From the NCBI RefSeq assembly GCF_001646785.1, contig NZ_LRRH01000043.1:1-64000 (forward strand): a stretch of 64,000 nucleotides of DNA. Direction: 5' to 3'. A program made the position numbers and the translations under genes. The notes below the pieces were generated by a model. That model saw nothing but the letters and a program-made list of their open reading frames with translations, was not told the DNA's origin and did not search any database. The stretch comes from Rhodococcus phenolicus. GTDB lineage: Bacteria > Actinomycetota > Actinomycetes > Mycobacteriales > Mycobacteriaceae. Each line of letters opens with the position of its first letter. Within the stretch, counting starts at the first letter, position 1. Positions 28,538 through 37,876 of the stretch are shown piece after piece.

Positions 28538-30046
28538 TCAGGGTCGCCGCAGCATCCGCCACGCGAACAGTGCCGTGACCGCGAGGATCACCGCGGTGGC
28601 GGCCGACGCACTGTGCATGCCGGCGACGAACGCCTCGCGTCCCTCCACCAGCAGCGCCCGCGCCGCGGTGTCCGGCAGGTGCCGGGCCGTCTCCACCAGG
28701 TTGCCGAGCGTGTCGAGCCCCTCGGACGACGGGAACAGCTCGGCGAGCCGGCCCTGATAGGTCGCGCTGACGACGCTGCCGAGCACCGCCACACCGAGCG
28801 CCAGCCCCAGTTCGTACGCGGTTTCGGAGACGGCGGATGCCGCGCCCGCCCGATCCGGCGGCGCTGCGGCCACCACGAGATCGGTGGTGAGGGTCATCGA
28901 CACGCCGACACCCGCACCGACGACGGCGAAACCGGCGACGAACACCCCGGCGCCGCCCTCGGCCCCCAGGGCGAGCAGCGCCGCGGCGCCTGCTGCGGCG
29001 GCCGCGAGCGAGCACGCCAGTACCGCGCCGACCGGGAGCCGGCGGGTCAGCGGCCCGGCCGCGAGCGAGCCGATCGCGCTCGCCGCGGTGCCCGGAAGCA
29101 TGAGCAGTCCGGCGGTCAGCGGACTCACGTCGAGCACCAGCTGCAGGTACTGAGATCCGAAGAACAGCACACCGGCCAGTGCGAACACCGACAGCAGGTT
29201 GGCGGCCACGGCGGTCGAGAAGGCGCGCTCGGCGAACAGCGACAGATCCAGCAGGGGCGAGCTCGTGGTGCGCTGCCGATGGACGAAGAACAGTGCCGCC
29301 AGCACGCCGACGCCACCGACGAGCAGGTACTCCGGTTGCAGGCCGTGCAGCGCGGATTCCTTGATCGCGTAGACGAGCGGCAGCACCGCGGCCAGCGACG
29401 CGAGCGCGCCGACGAGGTCGAAACGGCCCGGCGCCGGGTCGCGGGATTCGGGGATCAGACGCGGCGCAGCGAACACGAGGATCGCCATGATCGGCAGGTT
29501 GACGAGGAACACCGATCCCCACCAGAAGTGCTCGAGCAGCCATCCACCGACGAGCGGCCCGGCCGCTGCGCCTCCGGCAGCCATCGCGCTCCACACACCG
29601 ATGGCGAGCGTGCGCTGGCGCGCGTCGGCGAACATGTGCCGGATCAGGCCGAGCGTCGCGGGCATCAGAGTGGCTCCCGCAATTCCCTGCAGCACCCGCG
29701 CCGCGATGAGCATCTCGGGGCTCACCGCCCACGCGGCCAGCGCGGAGGCTGCCGCGAATCCGACGGCACCGGCGATCAGCAGGCGGCGCCGCCCGATGCG
29801 GTCGCCGAGCACGCCCATGGTCACGAGCAGACCCGCGACCGCGAACGAGTACACATCGATGATCCACAACAGCTGCACCCCGGTGGGTGCGAGATCCGCA
29901 CTGATGAACGGCAGGGCGAGATCGAGCACGGTCGCGTCGACGGCGATGAGCAGCACGGCGCACGCGAGCACGACGAGGCCCAGCCAGGTGCGCGCGTCCG
30001 CCCTGACCGGGGCGTCGGTGGCAACGGTGCCGGTGTCTTCGTGCAT
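28538..30046 (-). CDS. MFS drug exporter, DHA2 family (14 TMS)
   Basis: 502 residues, about 14 membrane segments. Motif D1-like LIAVDATVLDLALPFI, motif A GDRIGRRRLL, motif C-like AAGGAAAGPLVGGWLLEHFW with the following FLVNLPI, as in EmrB/QacA proteins. Proton-driven efflux of hydrophobic compounds; substrate unknown. It is divergent from a TetR gene with tandem operators between them. Confidence 0.95.
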   Translation of the reverse strand: MHEDTGTVATDAPVRADARTWLGLVVLACAVLLIAVDATVLDLALPFISADLAPTGVQLLWIIDVYSFAVAGLLVTMGVLGDRIGRRRLLIAGAVGFAAASALAAWAVSPEMLIAARVLQGIAGATLMPATLGLIRHMFADARQRTLAIGVWSAMAAGGAAAGPLVGGWLLEHFWWGSVFLVNLPIMAILVFAAPRLIPESRDPAPGRFDLVGALASLAAVLPLVYAIKESALHGLQPEYLLVGGVGVLAALFFVHRQRTTSSPLLDLSLFAERAFSTAVAANLLSVFALAGVLFFGSQYLQLVLDVSPLTAGLLMLPGTAASAIGSLAAGPLTRRLPVGAVLACSLAAAAAGAAALLALGAEGGAGVFVAGFAVVGAGVGVSMTLTTDLVVAAAPPDRAGAASAVSETAYELGLALGVAVLGSVVSATYQGRLAELFPSSEGLDTLGNLVETARHLPDTAARALLVEGREAFVAGMHSASAATAVILAVTALFAWRMLRRP

Positions 30047-30078
30047 GACTTCTTCCTACGGATCGGGGAGATTTCTGA

Positions 30079-30132
30079 ACCGTCCAGCCGGTACAGTTCC
30101 CAGGGTAGCAGCGGACCGTCCGGCCGGTACAG
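30079..30132. promoter_or_regulatory. Tandem TetR operators ACCGTCCRGCCGGTACAG
   Basis: Two 18-bp copies, 30079-30096 and 30115-30132, differing at one base (A or G) and 36 bp apart; each is internally palindromic around CCGGCCGG-like centres. They fill the gap between the exporter and its regulator. Confidence 0.65.
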
Positions 30133-30154
30133 CCGATTGGCTAGGCTCACAACC

Positions 30155-30712
30155 ATGGCTTCCGACACACGCGACCGGATCCTCGACGCACTCGAACGCA
30201 CCCTGCTCGACGTCGGCCTCACCCAGGTGACCCTCGAATCGGTGGCCGCGGCCGCCGGGGTCTCGAAAGGTGGCCTGCTGTACCACTTCCCGACCAAGGA
30301 AGCGATGCTGGCCGCGATGGTCCGACGTCTCGGCGCCCGCAGCGACGACCAGCTCGCCGAGGCGGTGGCCGGCGGCACCCGGGTCGCCGAGTGGTACATG
30401 GCCTACCCGGACGACCTGGGCGACGCCGCGGAGATCTCCCTGTTCCGTTCGATGGTGGCCGCGATGCGCAGCGCCGACGGGCAGCACGACGAGGTGCAGC
30501 GCGCCGTCGTCGACGTGATGCGCTCGTGGGACGACGGGCTCCGGGCCGAGTTCGACGACCCCGTCACCGCCGAGATCGTGCGCCTGGTCGGCGACGGCAT
30601 CTACCTCGGCGCCCTGCTCGGCCTACCGCGACCCGACCCCGAACTGCACCGCGCGGTCATCGACCGGCTGCTCGATCGTGACGACGCGCGCCGATCGGGT
30701 CAGGTGAGGTAA
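30155..30712 (+). CDS. TetR-family regulator of the MFS exporter
   Basis: 185 residues. HTH near 8-55 (RILDALERTLLDVGLTQVTL, GVSKGGLLYHFPTKEAML). ATG 30155 chosen at the start of the domain; the open frame extends far upstream, antisense to the exporter. Probably represses the exporter and itself. Its 3' end overlaps ilvA by 13 bp (convergent). Confidence 0.92.
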   Translation: MASDTRDRILDALERTLLDVGLTQVTLESVAAAAGVSKGGLLYHFPTKEAMLAAMVRRLGARSDDQLAEAVAGGTRVAEWYMAYPDDLGDAAEISLFRSMVAAMRSADGQHDEVQRAVVDVMRSWDDGLRAEFDDPVTAEIVRLVGDGIYLGALLGLPRPDPELHRAVIDRLLDRDDARRSGQVR

Positions 30713-32052
30713 CGGTAGGCGGGTGACCCCGGTTCGAGCCGTTGCACCTGGAGCCTGGACGCGTCCATGCGCGCCAGCAGCGGGGCGAGACCGTCGGCTG
30801 CGCCCAGCTCGACACCGACGAGGGCCGCCCCCGTCTCCCGGTTGTTGCGCTTGACGTACTCGAACAAGGTGATGTCGTCGTCCGGTCCGAGCACCTCGTC
30901 GAGGAACCGCCGCAACGCGCCGGGCTCCTGCGGGAAGTCGACGAGGAAATAGTGCTTGAGCCCGCGGTGCACCAGCGACCGCTCGATCACCTCGCCGTAC
31001 CGGGAGACGTCGTTGTTGCCTCCGGAGATCAGGCACACGATCGTCGAACCCGGCTCCGCGGCGATGTGTTCGAGCGCCGCGACCGAGAGCGCGCCGGCGG
31101 GTTCGGCGATGACACCCTCGTTCTGATACAGCTCGAGCATCGCGGTGCAGATCGCCCCCTCGTCGACCTGGGTCATCCCGAAGGGACCGGTGCCGAGCGT
31201 GTCCTGGCGGATCGTCGCGACCAACGGCAGATTCGCGTGCGACACCACCTCCGCGCCCAGACCGGACACCACCGAGTAGGGCACGTTCCCGATCCGCTGG
31301 ACCGCGGCACCGTCGACGAAGGGTTCGACCTCCGGCAGCGTCACGGGACCGCCCGCGACGAGCGCGGCGGTCATGGACGCGGCACCGGCCGGTTCGACCC
31401 CGACGATCGAGGTGCTCGGCGACTTCTCGTGCAGGTACGCCGCAATGCCCGCCAGCAGTCCCCCGCCGCCGACCGGCACGACCACCAGATCCGGCGCGGC
31501 CGGCAACTGCGCGAGGATCTCGCGGGCGATCGTGCCCTGGCCGGCCGCGGTACGCGCGTCGTCGAACGGCGCGACCATGGTGGCTCCGGTGCGCTCGACG
31601 TCGGCGCGGGCGGCGGCGGCCGCGGCGTCGAAGGTGTCACCGATGGGGATGAGCTCGACGAACTCGCCGCCGTGGACCCGGATCCGGTCGCACTTCTGCT
31701 TCGGGGTGCGCGCCGGGACGTAGATGCGCCCGGTGATGCCCATGGAGCGGCACGCGTACGCGACGCCCTGCGCGTGGTTTCCGGCGCTGGCCGTCACGAC
31801 ACCTGCCGCCCGTTCGGCGTCGCTGAGCTGGGCCATCACGTTGTAGGCGCCGCGCAGCTTGAACGAGCGCACCCGCGTGAGATCCTCACGCTTGAGGTAG
31901 ACGTTCGCGCCGGTCAGAGCCGACAGTCGCGGGCAGTGCTCGAGTGGAGTCGGTGCCACCGCCGGGGAAATTCGCTCCGCTGCCGCATCGATGTCGGCCA
32001 CGTTCATCACGGGCGCGTGTGTCGGTTCTGCGGTGTGCGGGTAGGTGGTCAC
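30700..32052 (-). CDS. ilvA: Threonine dehydratase (threonine ammonia-lyase), biosynthetic
   Basis: 450 residues. PLP enzyme turning threonine into 2-oxobutyrate, the first step of isoleucine synthesis. PLP Lys in VRSFKLRGAYN near 65, ASAGNHAQGVAYA, glycine loop PVGGGGLLAGIA, and a C-terminal ACT-like regulatory domain (LKHYFLVDFPQEPGALRRFL), so isoleucine feedback control is likely. GTG 32052. Confidence 0.95.
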   Translation of the reverse strand: MTTYPHTAEPTHAPVMNVADIDAAAERISPAVAPTPLEHCPRLSALTGANVYLKREDLTRVRSFKLRGAYNVMAQLSDAERAAGVVTASAGNHAQGVAYACRSMGITGRIYVPARTPKQKCDRIRVHGGEFVELIPIGDTFDAAAAAARADVERTGATMVAPFDDARTAAGQGTIAREILAQLPAAPDLVVVPVGGGGLLAGIAAYLHEKSPSTSIVGVEPAGAASMTAALVAGGPVTLPEVEPFVDGAAVQRIGNVPYSVVSGLGAEVVSHANLPLVATIRQDTLGTGPFGMTQVDEGAICTAMLELYQNEGVIAEPAGALSVAALEHIAAEPGSTIVCLISGGNNDVSRYGEVIERSLVHRGLKHYFLVDFPQEPGALRRFLDEVLGPDDDITLFEYVKRNNRETGAALVGVELGAADGLAPLLARMDASRLQVQRLEPGSPAYRYLT

Positions 32053-32486
32053 CCGTCAATGCTGCCACCCACCTCGCCGATCATCCAAAGCAATACCCGT
32101 CCGGGACCCCGAGCGGGACGGGCTCACCGATCGTTCTCCTTCTGTCGCGACGGTGGCTCGTCGAGAACGATCAGGTCGAAACGATGATCGGGCCACCGGT
32201 CCCCATCAGCGAGACATGGGCCGCTCCGGCCCGGCGAGAATGTGTCCCCTCGCGAGGTTCGCAGGGTCTGCGCCCGGTCGGCCAGGTCGCGTTCGGCGTG
32301 ACTCCCCCGCAGACGGACGGCGAGGTCGGCCACCGTCCGGGCGTGCCGACCATCGCCGTGCCGCCCAGCGCCGCACGGCGGTCCCGCGCGCAGGATGTGC
32401 CCCAGCCGATCGATCACGACGATCGCCCCCGGTGGTGAAGCCCCCCGCTCGTCGCTGTCTGCGCCCGGATCGTTGCACGGCCCTTC
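32053..32486. other. Gap between ilvA and katE, no convincing gene
   Basis: 434 bp. A CCCGTCC/GGACGGG inverted repeat (32096-32122) lies just upstream of ilvA. A minus-strand frame 32124-32417 (97 codons, RTVADLAVRLRGSHAERDLA and later DHRFDLIVLDEPP) has moderate coding bias but no recognisable family. The katE transcript would end here. Confidence 0.4.
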
Positions 32487-34601
32487 TCACCGCTCCCAGA
32501 CGCGGTGGGCGCCCAGCAGTTCGATCAATTGCCCGGCCACTACCGCGGGATCATCGTCGACGACCACCCCGGCTGTCCCACGCCATTCCGGTTCCAGCGA
32601 TTCCCCAGCTCCGGCGACCGCTCCGATCGCCTTGTGGTGGCGGTATGCCTCGTCGAGCAGACGCCGGGCCGGACCGTCGGTGGCGGGGCCGAGAACCAGA
32701 ATCGCGTCGAATTCGATCGATCGAGCGGTATCGAATGTGCGCGAGACCGTCACCGGCCGCTCGCCCGGGAAGAGCTTCCCGCCGTGCGGGGCGGTCACGA
32801 GTGGAAGCACCGACCGCTCCGTCAGAGCCTGCAGCGCGGCCTCGACCACGGCAGGTTCGGTGTCGTCGTCGGCCACGACCGCCACGATCCGCCCGTCGAC
32901 CGGCCATGTTTGCCCGACCTGCGACAGCGCGGCGCTGGGTTCGAGCGACGACTCGACCTCGTCCACCGTCTCGGGCACCGGAAGGCCGAGCCCGCCGGCC
33001 ACCTTCTCGCACAGACCGCGGTCGATGCGGGCCAGCACCGTCAATGCCCTTTCCTTGATCGCCTGCTCATAGCATTTGCCCAGTTCGAACGTGTAGGCAA
33101 GGGCAACGTGGTCCTGTTCGACCTCGGACAGGCTGCGGTAGAAGAGCCGCGGCTGGGAAAAGTGGTCCTCGAACGAACTGGGGCTGCTTCGCTGCTTGGT
33201 GGATTCGGGCACGGTCACGGGGACGTCGACGAAGCCCGCGCCCGCACCTGCGGTGAACGGGCAGCCGCCGTCGAGGCTGTTGGGCTTGTAGGGAGCCGCA
33301 CCCGGATGCACTGCGGTCTGGTGCATGCCGTCGCGCAGCATGTCGTTCACCGGGGCGTGCGGCCGGTTGATCGGCAGTTGCGCGAAGTTGGGACCGCCGA
33401 GCCGGCTGATCTGTGTGTCGAGGTACGAGAACAACCGCCCTTGCAACAGCGGGTCGTCGGTGACGTCGATACCCGGAACGAGATGCCCGGGATGAAAGGC
33501 CACCTGCTCGGTCTCGGCGAAGTAGTTGGTGGGATTGGCGTCGAGGGTGAGGACACCGATGGGCTGGACCGGGGCGAGTTCCTCGGGAACGAACTTGGTG
33601 GGATCGAGCAGGTCGATCCCTTCGAACTCCTGCTCCGGAGTGTCGGGAAAGACCTGGACGCCGAGGGTCCACTCCGGATGGGCACCCGACTCGATGGCGT
33701 CGGCGAGATCGCGCCGATGGAAGTCCGGGTCGACACCGCCGGCGATCTGCGCCTCCTCCCAGACCAGCGAGTGCACGCCCAGCCGGGGCTTCCAGTGGAA
33801 CTTCACCAGGCAGGTCGTGCCGTCCTCGGCGACCAGCCGGAAGGTGTGGACACCGAAGCCCTCCATCATCCGGTAGGAACGCGGAATGCCGCGATCGGAC
33901 ATGTTCCACAACGTGTGGGCCGTGGCCTCGGTGTGCAGCGTGACGAAATCCCAGAAGGTGTCGTGGGCACTCTGCGCTTGAGGGACCTCGCGGTCCGGAT
34001 GCGGTTTACCGGCATGGATGATGTCGGGGAACTTGATCGCGTCCTGGATGAAGAACACGGGAATGTTGTTGCCCACCAGGTCGAAAGTGCCCTCGCTCGT
34101 GTAGAACTTGGTGGCGAATCCACGGGTGTCGCGCACGGTGTCGGCGGATCCCCGAGACCCGAGAACCGTGGAGAACCGAACGAAGACCGGCGTCTCGACA
34201 CCCTCCTGCAGGAACGCCGCGCGGGTGATGCCGGCCGCGGCGCCGTTGGACCGGAACACTCCGTGCGCGGCGGCGCCACGGGCGTGGACCACCCGTTCCG
34301 GAATGCGTTCGTGGTCGAAGTGCGTGATCTTCTCGCGGAAGTGGTGATCCTGTAACAGGATCGGACCGCGCGGACCCGCCTTCAAGGAATGATCGGTGTC
34401 GGTGAGCTGCACACCTTGCGCGGTGGTCAGGGTATCGCCCTGCTGCGCGCGGTCGCCTGCGGCGGACCCGGTGGCCGAAACATGCTCGGGTGCCGACTGA
34501 TCGGGTTTTCCCAGGGCCGGGCAGGGACCCGACGTCGGCTCGTCGACACCGGGGGTCACCGCTCCCGGGACGCCGGGCACTGTCGGATTCGTGTCGGTCA
34601 T
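32487..34601 (-). CDS. katE: Large-subunit clade 2 catalase (HPII/KatE type)
   Basis: 704 residues, the long catalase form. Dismutates hydrogen peroxide to water and oxygen. Catalytic His near 106 ([15 protein letters not shown]), [16 protein letters not shown], proximal heme Tyr in [15 protein letters not shown], and a C-terminal flavodoxin/GATase-like domain from about 550 ([20 protein letters not shown]) found only in large catalases. ATG 34601 is chosen for AAGGAG eight bases upstream; the frame extends 14 codons further. Two tandem GGGTATACG elements lie upstream, suggesting stress sigma-factor control. Confidence 0.96.
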   Translation of the reverse strand: MTDTNPTVPGVPGAVTPGVDEPTSGPCPALGKPDQSAPEHVSATGSAAGDRAQQGDTLTTAQGVQLTDTDHSLKAGPRGPILLQDHHFREKITHFDHERIPERVVHARGAAAHGVFRSNGAAAGITRAAFLQEGVETPVFVRFSTVLGSRGSADTVRDTRGFATKFYTSEGTFDLVGNNIPVFFIQDAIKFPDIIHAGKPHPDREVPQAQSAHDTFWDFVTLHTEATAHTLWNMSDRGIPRSYRMMEGFGVHTFRLVAEDGTTCLVKFHWKPRLGVHSLVWEEAQIAGGVDPDFHRRDLADAIESGAHPEWTLGVQVFPDTPEQEFEGIDLLDPTKFVPEELAPVQPIGVLTLDANPTNYFAETEQVAFHPGHLVPGIDVTDDPLLQGRLFSYLDTQISRLGGPNFAQLPINRPHAPVNDMLRDGMHQTAVHPGAAPYKPNSLDGGCPFTAGAGAGFVDVPVTVPESTKQRSSPSSFEDHFSQPRLFYRSLSEVEQDHVALAYTFELGKCYEQAIKERALTVLARIDRGLCEKVAGGLGLPVPETVDEVESSLEPSAALSQVGQTWPVDGRIVAVVADDDTEPAVVEAALQALTERSVLPLVTAPHGGKLFPGERPVTVSRTFDTARSIEFDAILVLGPATDGPARRLLDEAYRHHKAIGAVAGAGESLEPEWRGTAGVVVDDDPAVVAGQLIELLGAHRVWER

Positions 34602-34651
34602 CGATACGCTCCTTCGCTGTTCGTCTCTCGCTTCACCGGTCACAGGGACAC

Positions 34652-34684
34652 CCCCGTATACCCGTTCTGCCTCGTATACCCGTC
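34652..34684 (-). promoter_or_regulatory. Tandem GGGTATACG elements upstream of katE
   Basis: On the minus strand GACGGGTATACGAGG and AACGGGTATACGGGG lie 21 bp apart, 50-80 bp before katE. GGGTAT is the -10 of SigB/SigF-type stress promoters, but a GTTT -35 at the right spacing is not evident, so they could instead be repeats bound by a regulator. Confidence 0.4.
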
Positions 34685-34762
34685 CTGCTCCCTCTCATCC
34701 CTTCCGAATCCGGGGGTATAGCGGCGGCCGTATCGGGATAAGCAGAGGGGGTCGGAAGAATC

Positions 34763-34999
34763 ATGAACTTCTTGCAGCCGAACGGGCCGAGGGAGTTCCG
34801 CCGATGCGCCGGGTACACGGTCGGCGCCGAACGAAAGATGACAGCCATGATCAACCTTTCCACCCTCGGTGATCGAACGGACGACCTGCCCTGCGAGGGC
34901 GGTCCCGCAGCCGCCCCGACGACGATGACGGCCCTCGCCGCGGCCGAAGCGGAGAAGCTCCGGATCCGGGCAGCGCGAGAGGCTCTCGGCGCTCCCTGA
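34763..34999 (+). CDS. Possible 78-residue protein between katE and csbD
   Basis: ATG 34763 after GGAAG, with a second possible start at 34838 (MTAMINLSTLGDRTDDLPCE). Polar, Ala-rich end (TALAAAEAEKLRIRAAREAL). GGGTAT at 34714-34719 lies upstream. No family recognised; coding bias moderate. A near-perfect hairpin (GTGTGCCGGA/TCCGGACAC, 35009-35033) follows the stop and could be its terminator. Confidence 0.4.
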   Translation: MNFLQPNGPREFRRCAGYTVGAERKMTAMINLSTLGDRTDDLPCEGGPAAAPTTMTALAAAEAEKLRIRAAREALGAP

Positions 35000-35081
35000 C
35001 GTCGAGGAGTGTGCCGGAGTTCCTTCCGGACACGGTAGTTCGAGCGGTATTCGAAATTCATTCGCACACAGGAGGAACGTG

Positions 35082-35282
35082 ATGGGTGTCGGCGACAAGT
35101 TCGGAAACAAGGCGGAAGAACTCGGCGGCCGGGCGAAAGAGGCCGTCGGCTCGGCGACCGGCGACGACGATCTGAGGGACGAGGGTCGCGCGGATCAGGC
35201 ATCGTCCGCGGTGAAGAAGGGTGTCGAGAAGATCAAGGACCAGGCGAACAAGGTGGCCGAGAAGATCACCGGCGACGACTGA
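35082..35282 (+). CDS. CsbD-like stress protein
   Basis: 66 residues, strongly charged and Ala/Lys/Asp rich: DKFGNKAEELGGRAKEAVGS, then ATGDDDLRDEGRADQASSAV. CsbD proteins are small general-stress proteins of unknown action, controlled by SigB in Bacillus. ATG 35082 with GGAGG six bases upstream (a GTG precedes it directly). Divergent from katE. Confidence 0.9.
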   Translation: MGVGDKFGNKAEELGGRAKEAVGSATGDDDLRDEGRADQASSAVKKGVEKIKDQANKVAEKITGDD

Positions 35283-35313
35283 TCGCCGGCCCCGGTACGG
35301 GAGGCAGGGCTCG

Positions 35314-37080
35314 TCAGGAGCCGAACTGGGACGGCCGCGGCAGGTTCCGAAGATTGGACTTCGCCATCTGCACGGCCTCCCCCACCCCACCGTTCATGAC
35401 GATCTTCGACATCGCCAGCGCGAACCCCTTGACCTGTTCGCCCGTGATGGTCGGCGGCAACGACAACGCCAGCGGATCGGTCACCACGTCGACGAGCGCG
35501 GGGCCCGGGTGAGCGAAGGCGTCGCGCAGGGTGCGTTCGACGGCCGCCGGATCCTCGACCCGGCGGGCGAAGAACCCGAGGGTTTCGGCGAGGCGGGCGT
35601 AGTCGACCGCGGGCACGTCCACCCCGAAGTCGGCGAGACCGTCGACGAGCATCTCGAGTTTGACCATGCCGAGCGTCGCATTGTCGAACAGCACGATCTT
35701 GATCGGCAGCCGGTGCATCGCGACCGTGATGAGCTCGCCCAGCAGCATCGACAGGCCGCCGTCACCGCTGACGGACACGACCTGGCGGTCAGGCTCGGCG
35801 ATCTGCGCACCGATCGCGTGCGGAAGCGCGTTGGCCATCGACCCGTGCAGTGCCGACGACAGGAACCGGCGCCGGCCGTTCGGGTTCAGATACCGCGCGG
35901 ACCACACATTGCACATACCCGTGTCGGCGGTGAACACGGCGTCCTGCGTCGCGACGTCGTCGAGGATCGAAGCGACGTACTCGGGGTGGATCGGTGTTCG
36001 CTGCCGGACCGGCGTGGTGTACGCACCGACGACCTTCTCCATCAGGTCGCGGTGCCTGTCCAGGGTGCGCTCGAGGAACGCACGGTCGTCCTTGCGGCGG
36101 ATCAACGGCCGCAGCGCTTTCAGGGTCGCGGACGTGTCACCGTGGACGGCCAGGTCCAGGTCGGTGCGGCGGCCGAGGCGGGACGCGTCGATGTCGATCT
36201 GGGCGGTGCGCACCTCGGGCAGGAACTGGTCGTACGGGAAGTCCGTGCCTACGAGCAGCAGAAGATCCGCGCCGTGCATGCCGTCGTGCGCGGCGCCGTA
36301 GCCGAGCAGTCCGGTCATGCCGACGTCGAACGGGTTGTCGTACTGGATCCATTCCTTGCCGCGCAGGCTGTGCCCGATGGGCGCCCCCACCGCATCCGCG
36401 AGGGCGAGCACCTCGTCGCGGGCGTCGCGCACCCCCGCTCCCGCGAAGATCGCGACCTTCCCGGCTTCGTTGATCGCGTCGGCCAGTGCCCGCACGTCCG
36501 CGTCGGCCGGGACCACGGTGGGCGTGCCGGTCCGGACGAGTTTCGGCGCATGCCCCGCCGCGGGGAGTGCCGCGACGTCGCCGGGCAGGGTGACCACGGC
36601 GACACCGGGACCGGACAGTGCGTGCGTCATCGCGCTGTGCAGGACGCGGGGCGCCTGCGCGGCTGCGCTGATCATCTCGGTGTACGTCGAGCACTCGACG
36701 AACAGCCGATCGGGGTGGGTTTCCTGGAAGTATCCGGATCCGATCTGGACGGACGGGATGTGCGAGGCGATGGCCAGCACCGGAGCACCGGATCGGTGCG
36801 CGTCGTACAGCCCGTTGATCAGGTGCAGATTGCCCGGCCCGCACGAACCCGCGCACACCGCGAGTTCTCCGGTGAGTTGCGCATCGGCCGAGGCCGCGAA
36901 CGCTGCCGCTTCCTCGTGCCGCACGTGTATCCAGTCGATGCCACCCGCCGCGGCACCCCCCGTGCGGCGCACCGCGTCGACGACCGGGTTGAGACTGTCG
37001 CCGACGATCCCGTAGATGCGGCGCACCCCGGCGTCGACGAGCTGTTCGACGAGTTGATCCGCGACGGTGTGCGCAGGCAT
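35314..37080 (-). CDS. poxB: Thiamine diphosphate-dependent pyruvate dehydrogenase/oxidase, PoxB type
   Basis: 588 residues, close to the 572 of E. coli PoxB. Oxidises pyruvate to acetate and CO2, passing electrons to quinone through FAD. TPP N-domain with the activating Glu in VRHEEAAAFAASADAQLTG near 53; middle FAD domain; C-terminal TPP motif GDGGLSMLLGELITVAMHRL with the later Asn in FDNATLG. The E. coli enzyme has a C-terminal membrane helix; here the tail is QMAKSNLRNLPRPSQFGS. ATG 37080 follows AGGGG, 8 bp after the ddn-like stop, so the two are probably cotranscribed. Confidence 0.93.
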   Translation of the reverse strand: MPAHTVADQLVEQLVDAGVRRIYGIVGDSLNPVVDAVRRTGGAAAGGIDWIHVRHEEAAAFAASADAQLTGELAVCAGSCGPGNLHLINGLYDAHRSGAPVLAIASHIPSVQIGSGYFQETHPDRLFVECSTYTEMISAAAQAPRVLHSAMTHALSGPGVAVVTLPGDVAALPAAGHAPKLVRTGTPTVVPADADVRALADAINEAGKVAIFAGAGVRDARDEVLALADAVGAPIGHSLRGKEWIQYDNPFDVGMTGLLGYGAAHDGMHGADLLLLVGTDFPYDQFLPEVRTAQIDIDASRLGRRTDLDLAVHGDTSATLKALRPLIRRKDDRAFLERTLDRHRDLMEKVVGAYTTPVRQRTPIHPEYVASILDDVATQDAVFTADTGMCNVWSARYLNPNGRRRFLSSALHGSMANALPHAIGAQIAEPDRQVVSVSGDGGLSMLLGELITVAMHRLPIKIVLFDNATLGMVKLEMLVDGLADFGVDVPAVDYARLAETLGFFARRVEDPAAVERTLRDAFAHPGPALVDVVTDPLALSLPPTITGEQVKGFALAMSKIVMNGGVGEAVQMAKSNLRNLPRPSQFGS

Positions 37081-37088
37081 GGGCGCCC

Positions 37089-37523
37089 CTATCGCGGTTC
37101 GAGGACGAATACGGGTATCGGCCGGTCCGTCTTCTTCTGGTAGTCCGCGTAGTCCGGGAATGCCGCGACCGCCCGTTCCCACCAGAGGGTCTTCTCGTCA
37201 CCGTGGACCTCGCGGGCGGTCATGTCCTGCACCCGGGTCCCGTCTCGCAGTTCCACGTGGGGATCGGCGACGACGTTGTAGTACCAGACGGGGTTCTTCG
37301 GCGCCCCGCCGAGGGACGCGACGACCGCGTACACACCGTCGTGTTCGACGCGCATCAACGGCGTCTTGCGGAGTTTTCCGCTCTTGGCGCCCCGTGTGGT
37401 GAGGATGACCACCGGCATGCCGTTCATGGTGGTGCCCTCGGTGCCACCCGAGGACTCGTACTTCTGGACCTGGTCCGCGGCCCATGTCGACGGGCTGGGT
37501 TCGTATTCTCCGATCAGAGGCAT
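37089..37523 (-). CDS. Nitroreductase/F420-dependent Ddn-family protein
   Basis: 144 residues with the split beta-barrel of deazaflavin-dependent nitroreductases: [59 protein letters not shown]. Family members use reduced F420 to reduce quinones or nitro compounds. The position directly upstream of poxB suggests shared quinone or oxidative-stress metabolism (inference). Confidence 0.92.
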   Translation of the reverse strand: MPLIGEYEPSPSTWAADQVQKYESSGGTEGTTMNGMPVVILTTRGAKSGKLRKTPLMRVEHDGVYAVVASLGGAPKNPVWYYNVVADPHVELRDGTRVQDMTAREVHGDEKTLWWERAVAAFPDYADYQKKTDRPIPVFVLEPR

Positions 37524-37576
37524 ACGGACCAGTCAACACGTTCTTGTGATCCGACACACGGACGACGGAAAGTTCG

Positions 37577-37606
37577 TTGACCCGAATTCTTCTCTGCGAT
37601 TACCCT
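37577..37606 (+). promoter_or_regulatory. Promoter TTGACC-N18-TACCCT
   Basis: -35 TTGACC at 37577-37582 and -10 TACCCT at 37601-37606, 18 bp apart, followed by GGAG at 37631 and ATG 37642 of the small membrane protein gene. Confidence 0.5.
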
Positions 37607-37641
37607 GAAGGCAGACTTTCCAGCACCGTAGGAGCCTCGTG

Positions 37642-37866
37642 ATGACCACCCTCGACACCCCTGCCCGGCGGGTCCGTCGCGTGGCCGGCATCGATCTCGC
37701 CGGCACCGAGTGGCCGTTGTACAAACTCGAAGCCGTGGTCGTCGGATTCCTCGTGCTGCTCGCACTGTTCGTCATCACCGGTTCCGGACAGATCGCCGTG
37801 CTCTCGGCCGCGACGGCCGCCACCGTCACCTGGTGGGTGCGGCTGGCGTATTACCGTCGCACGTAG
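37642..37866 (+). CDS. Small membrane protein of unknown function
   Basis: 74 residues. Two hydrophobic segments: LEAVVVGFLVLLALFVITGS and IAVLSAATAATVTWWVRLAY; short basic ends. ATG 37642 directly after a GTG, with GGAG at 37631-37634. No family recognised. Confidence 0.7.
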   Translation: MTTLDTPARRVRRVAGIDLAGTEWPLYKLEAVVVGFLVLLALFVITGSGQIAVLSAATAATVTWWVRLAYYRRT

Positions 37867-37876
37867 AGTCGTCCGA

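Noticed and set aside
32124-32417. 97-codon minus-strand ORF between ilvA and katE as a gene
   Set aside because: Moderate third-position bias, no ribosome site and no recognisable family; noted in the gap entry only.
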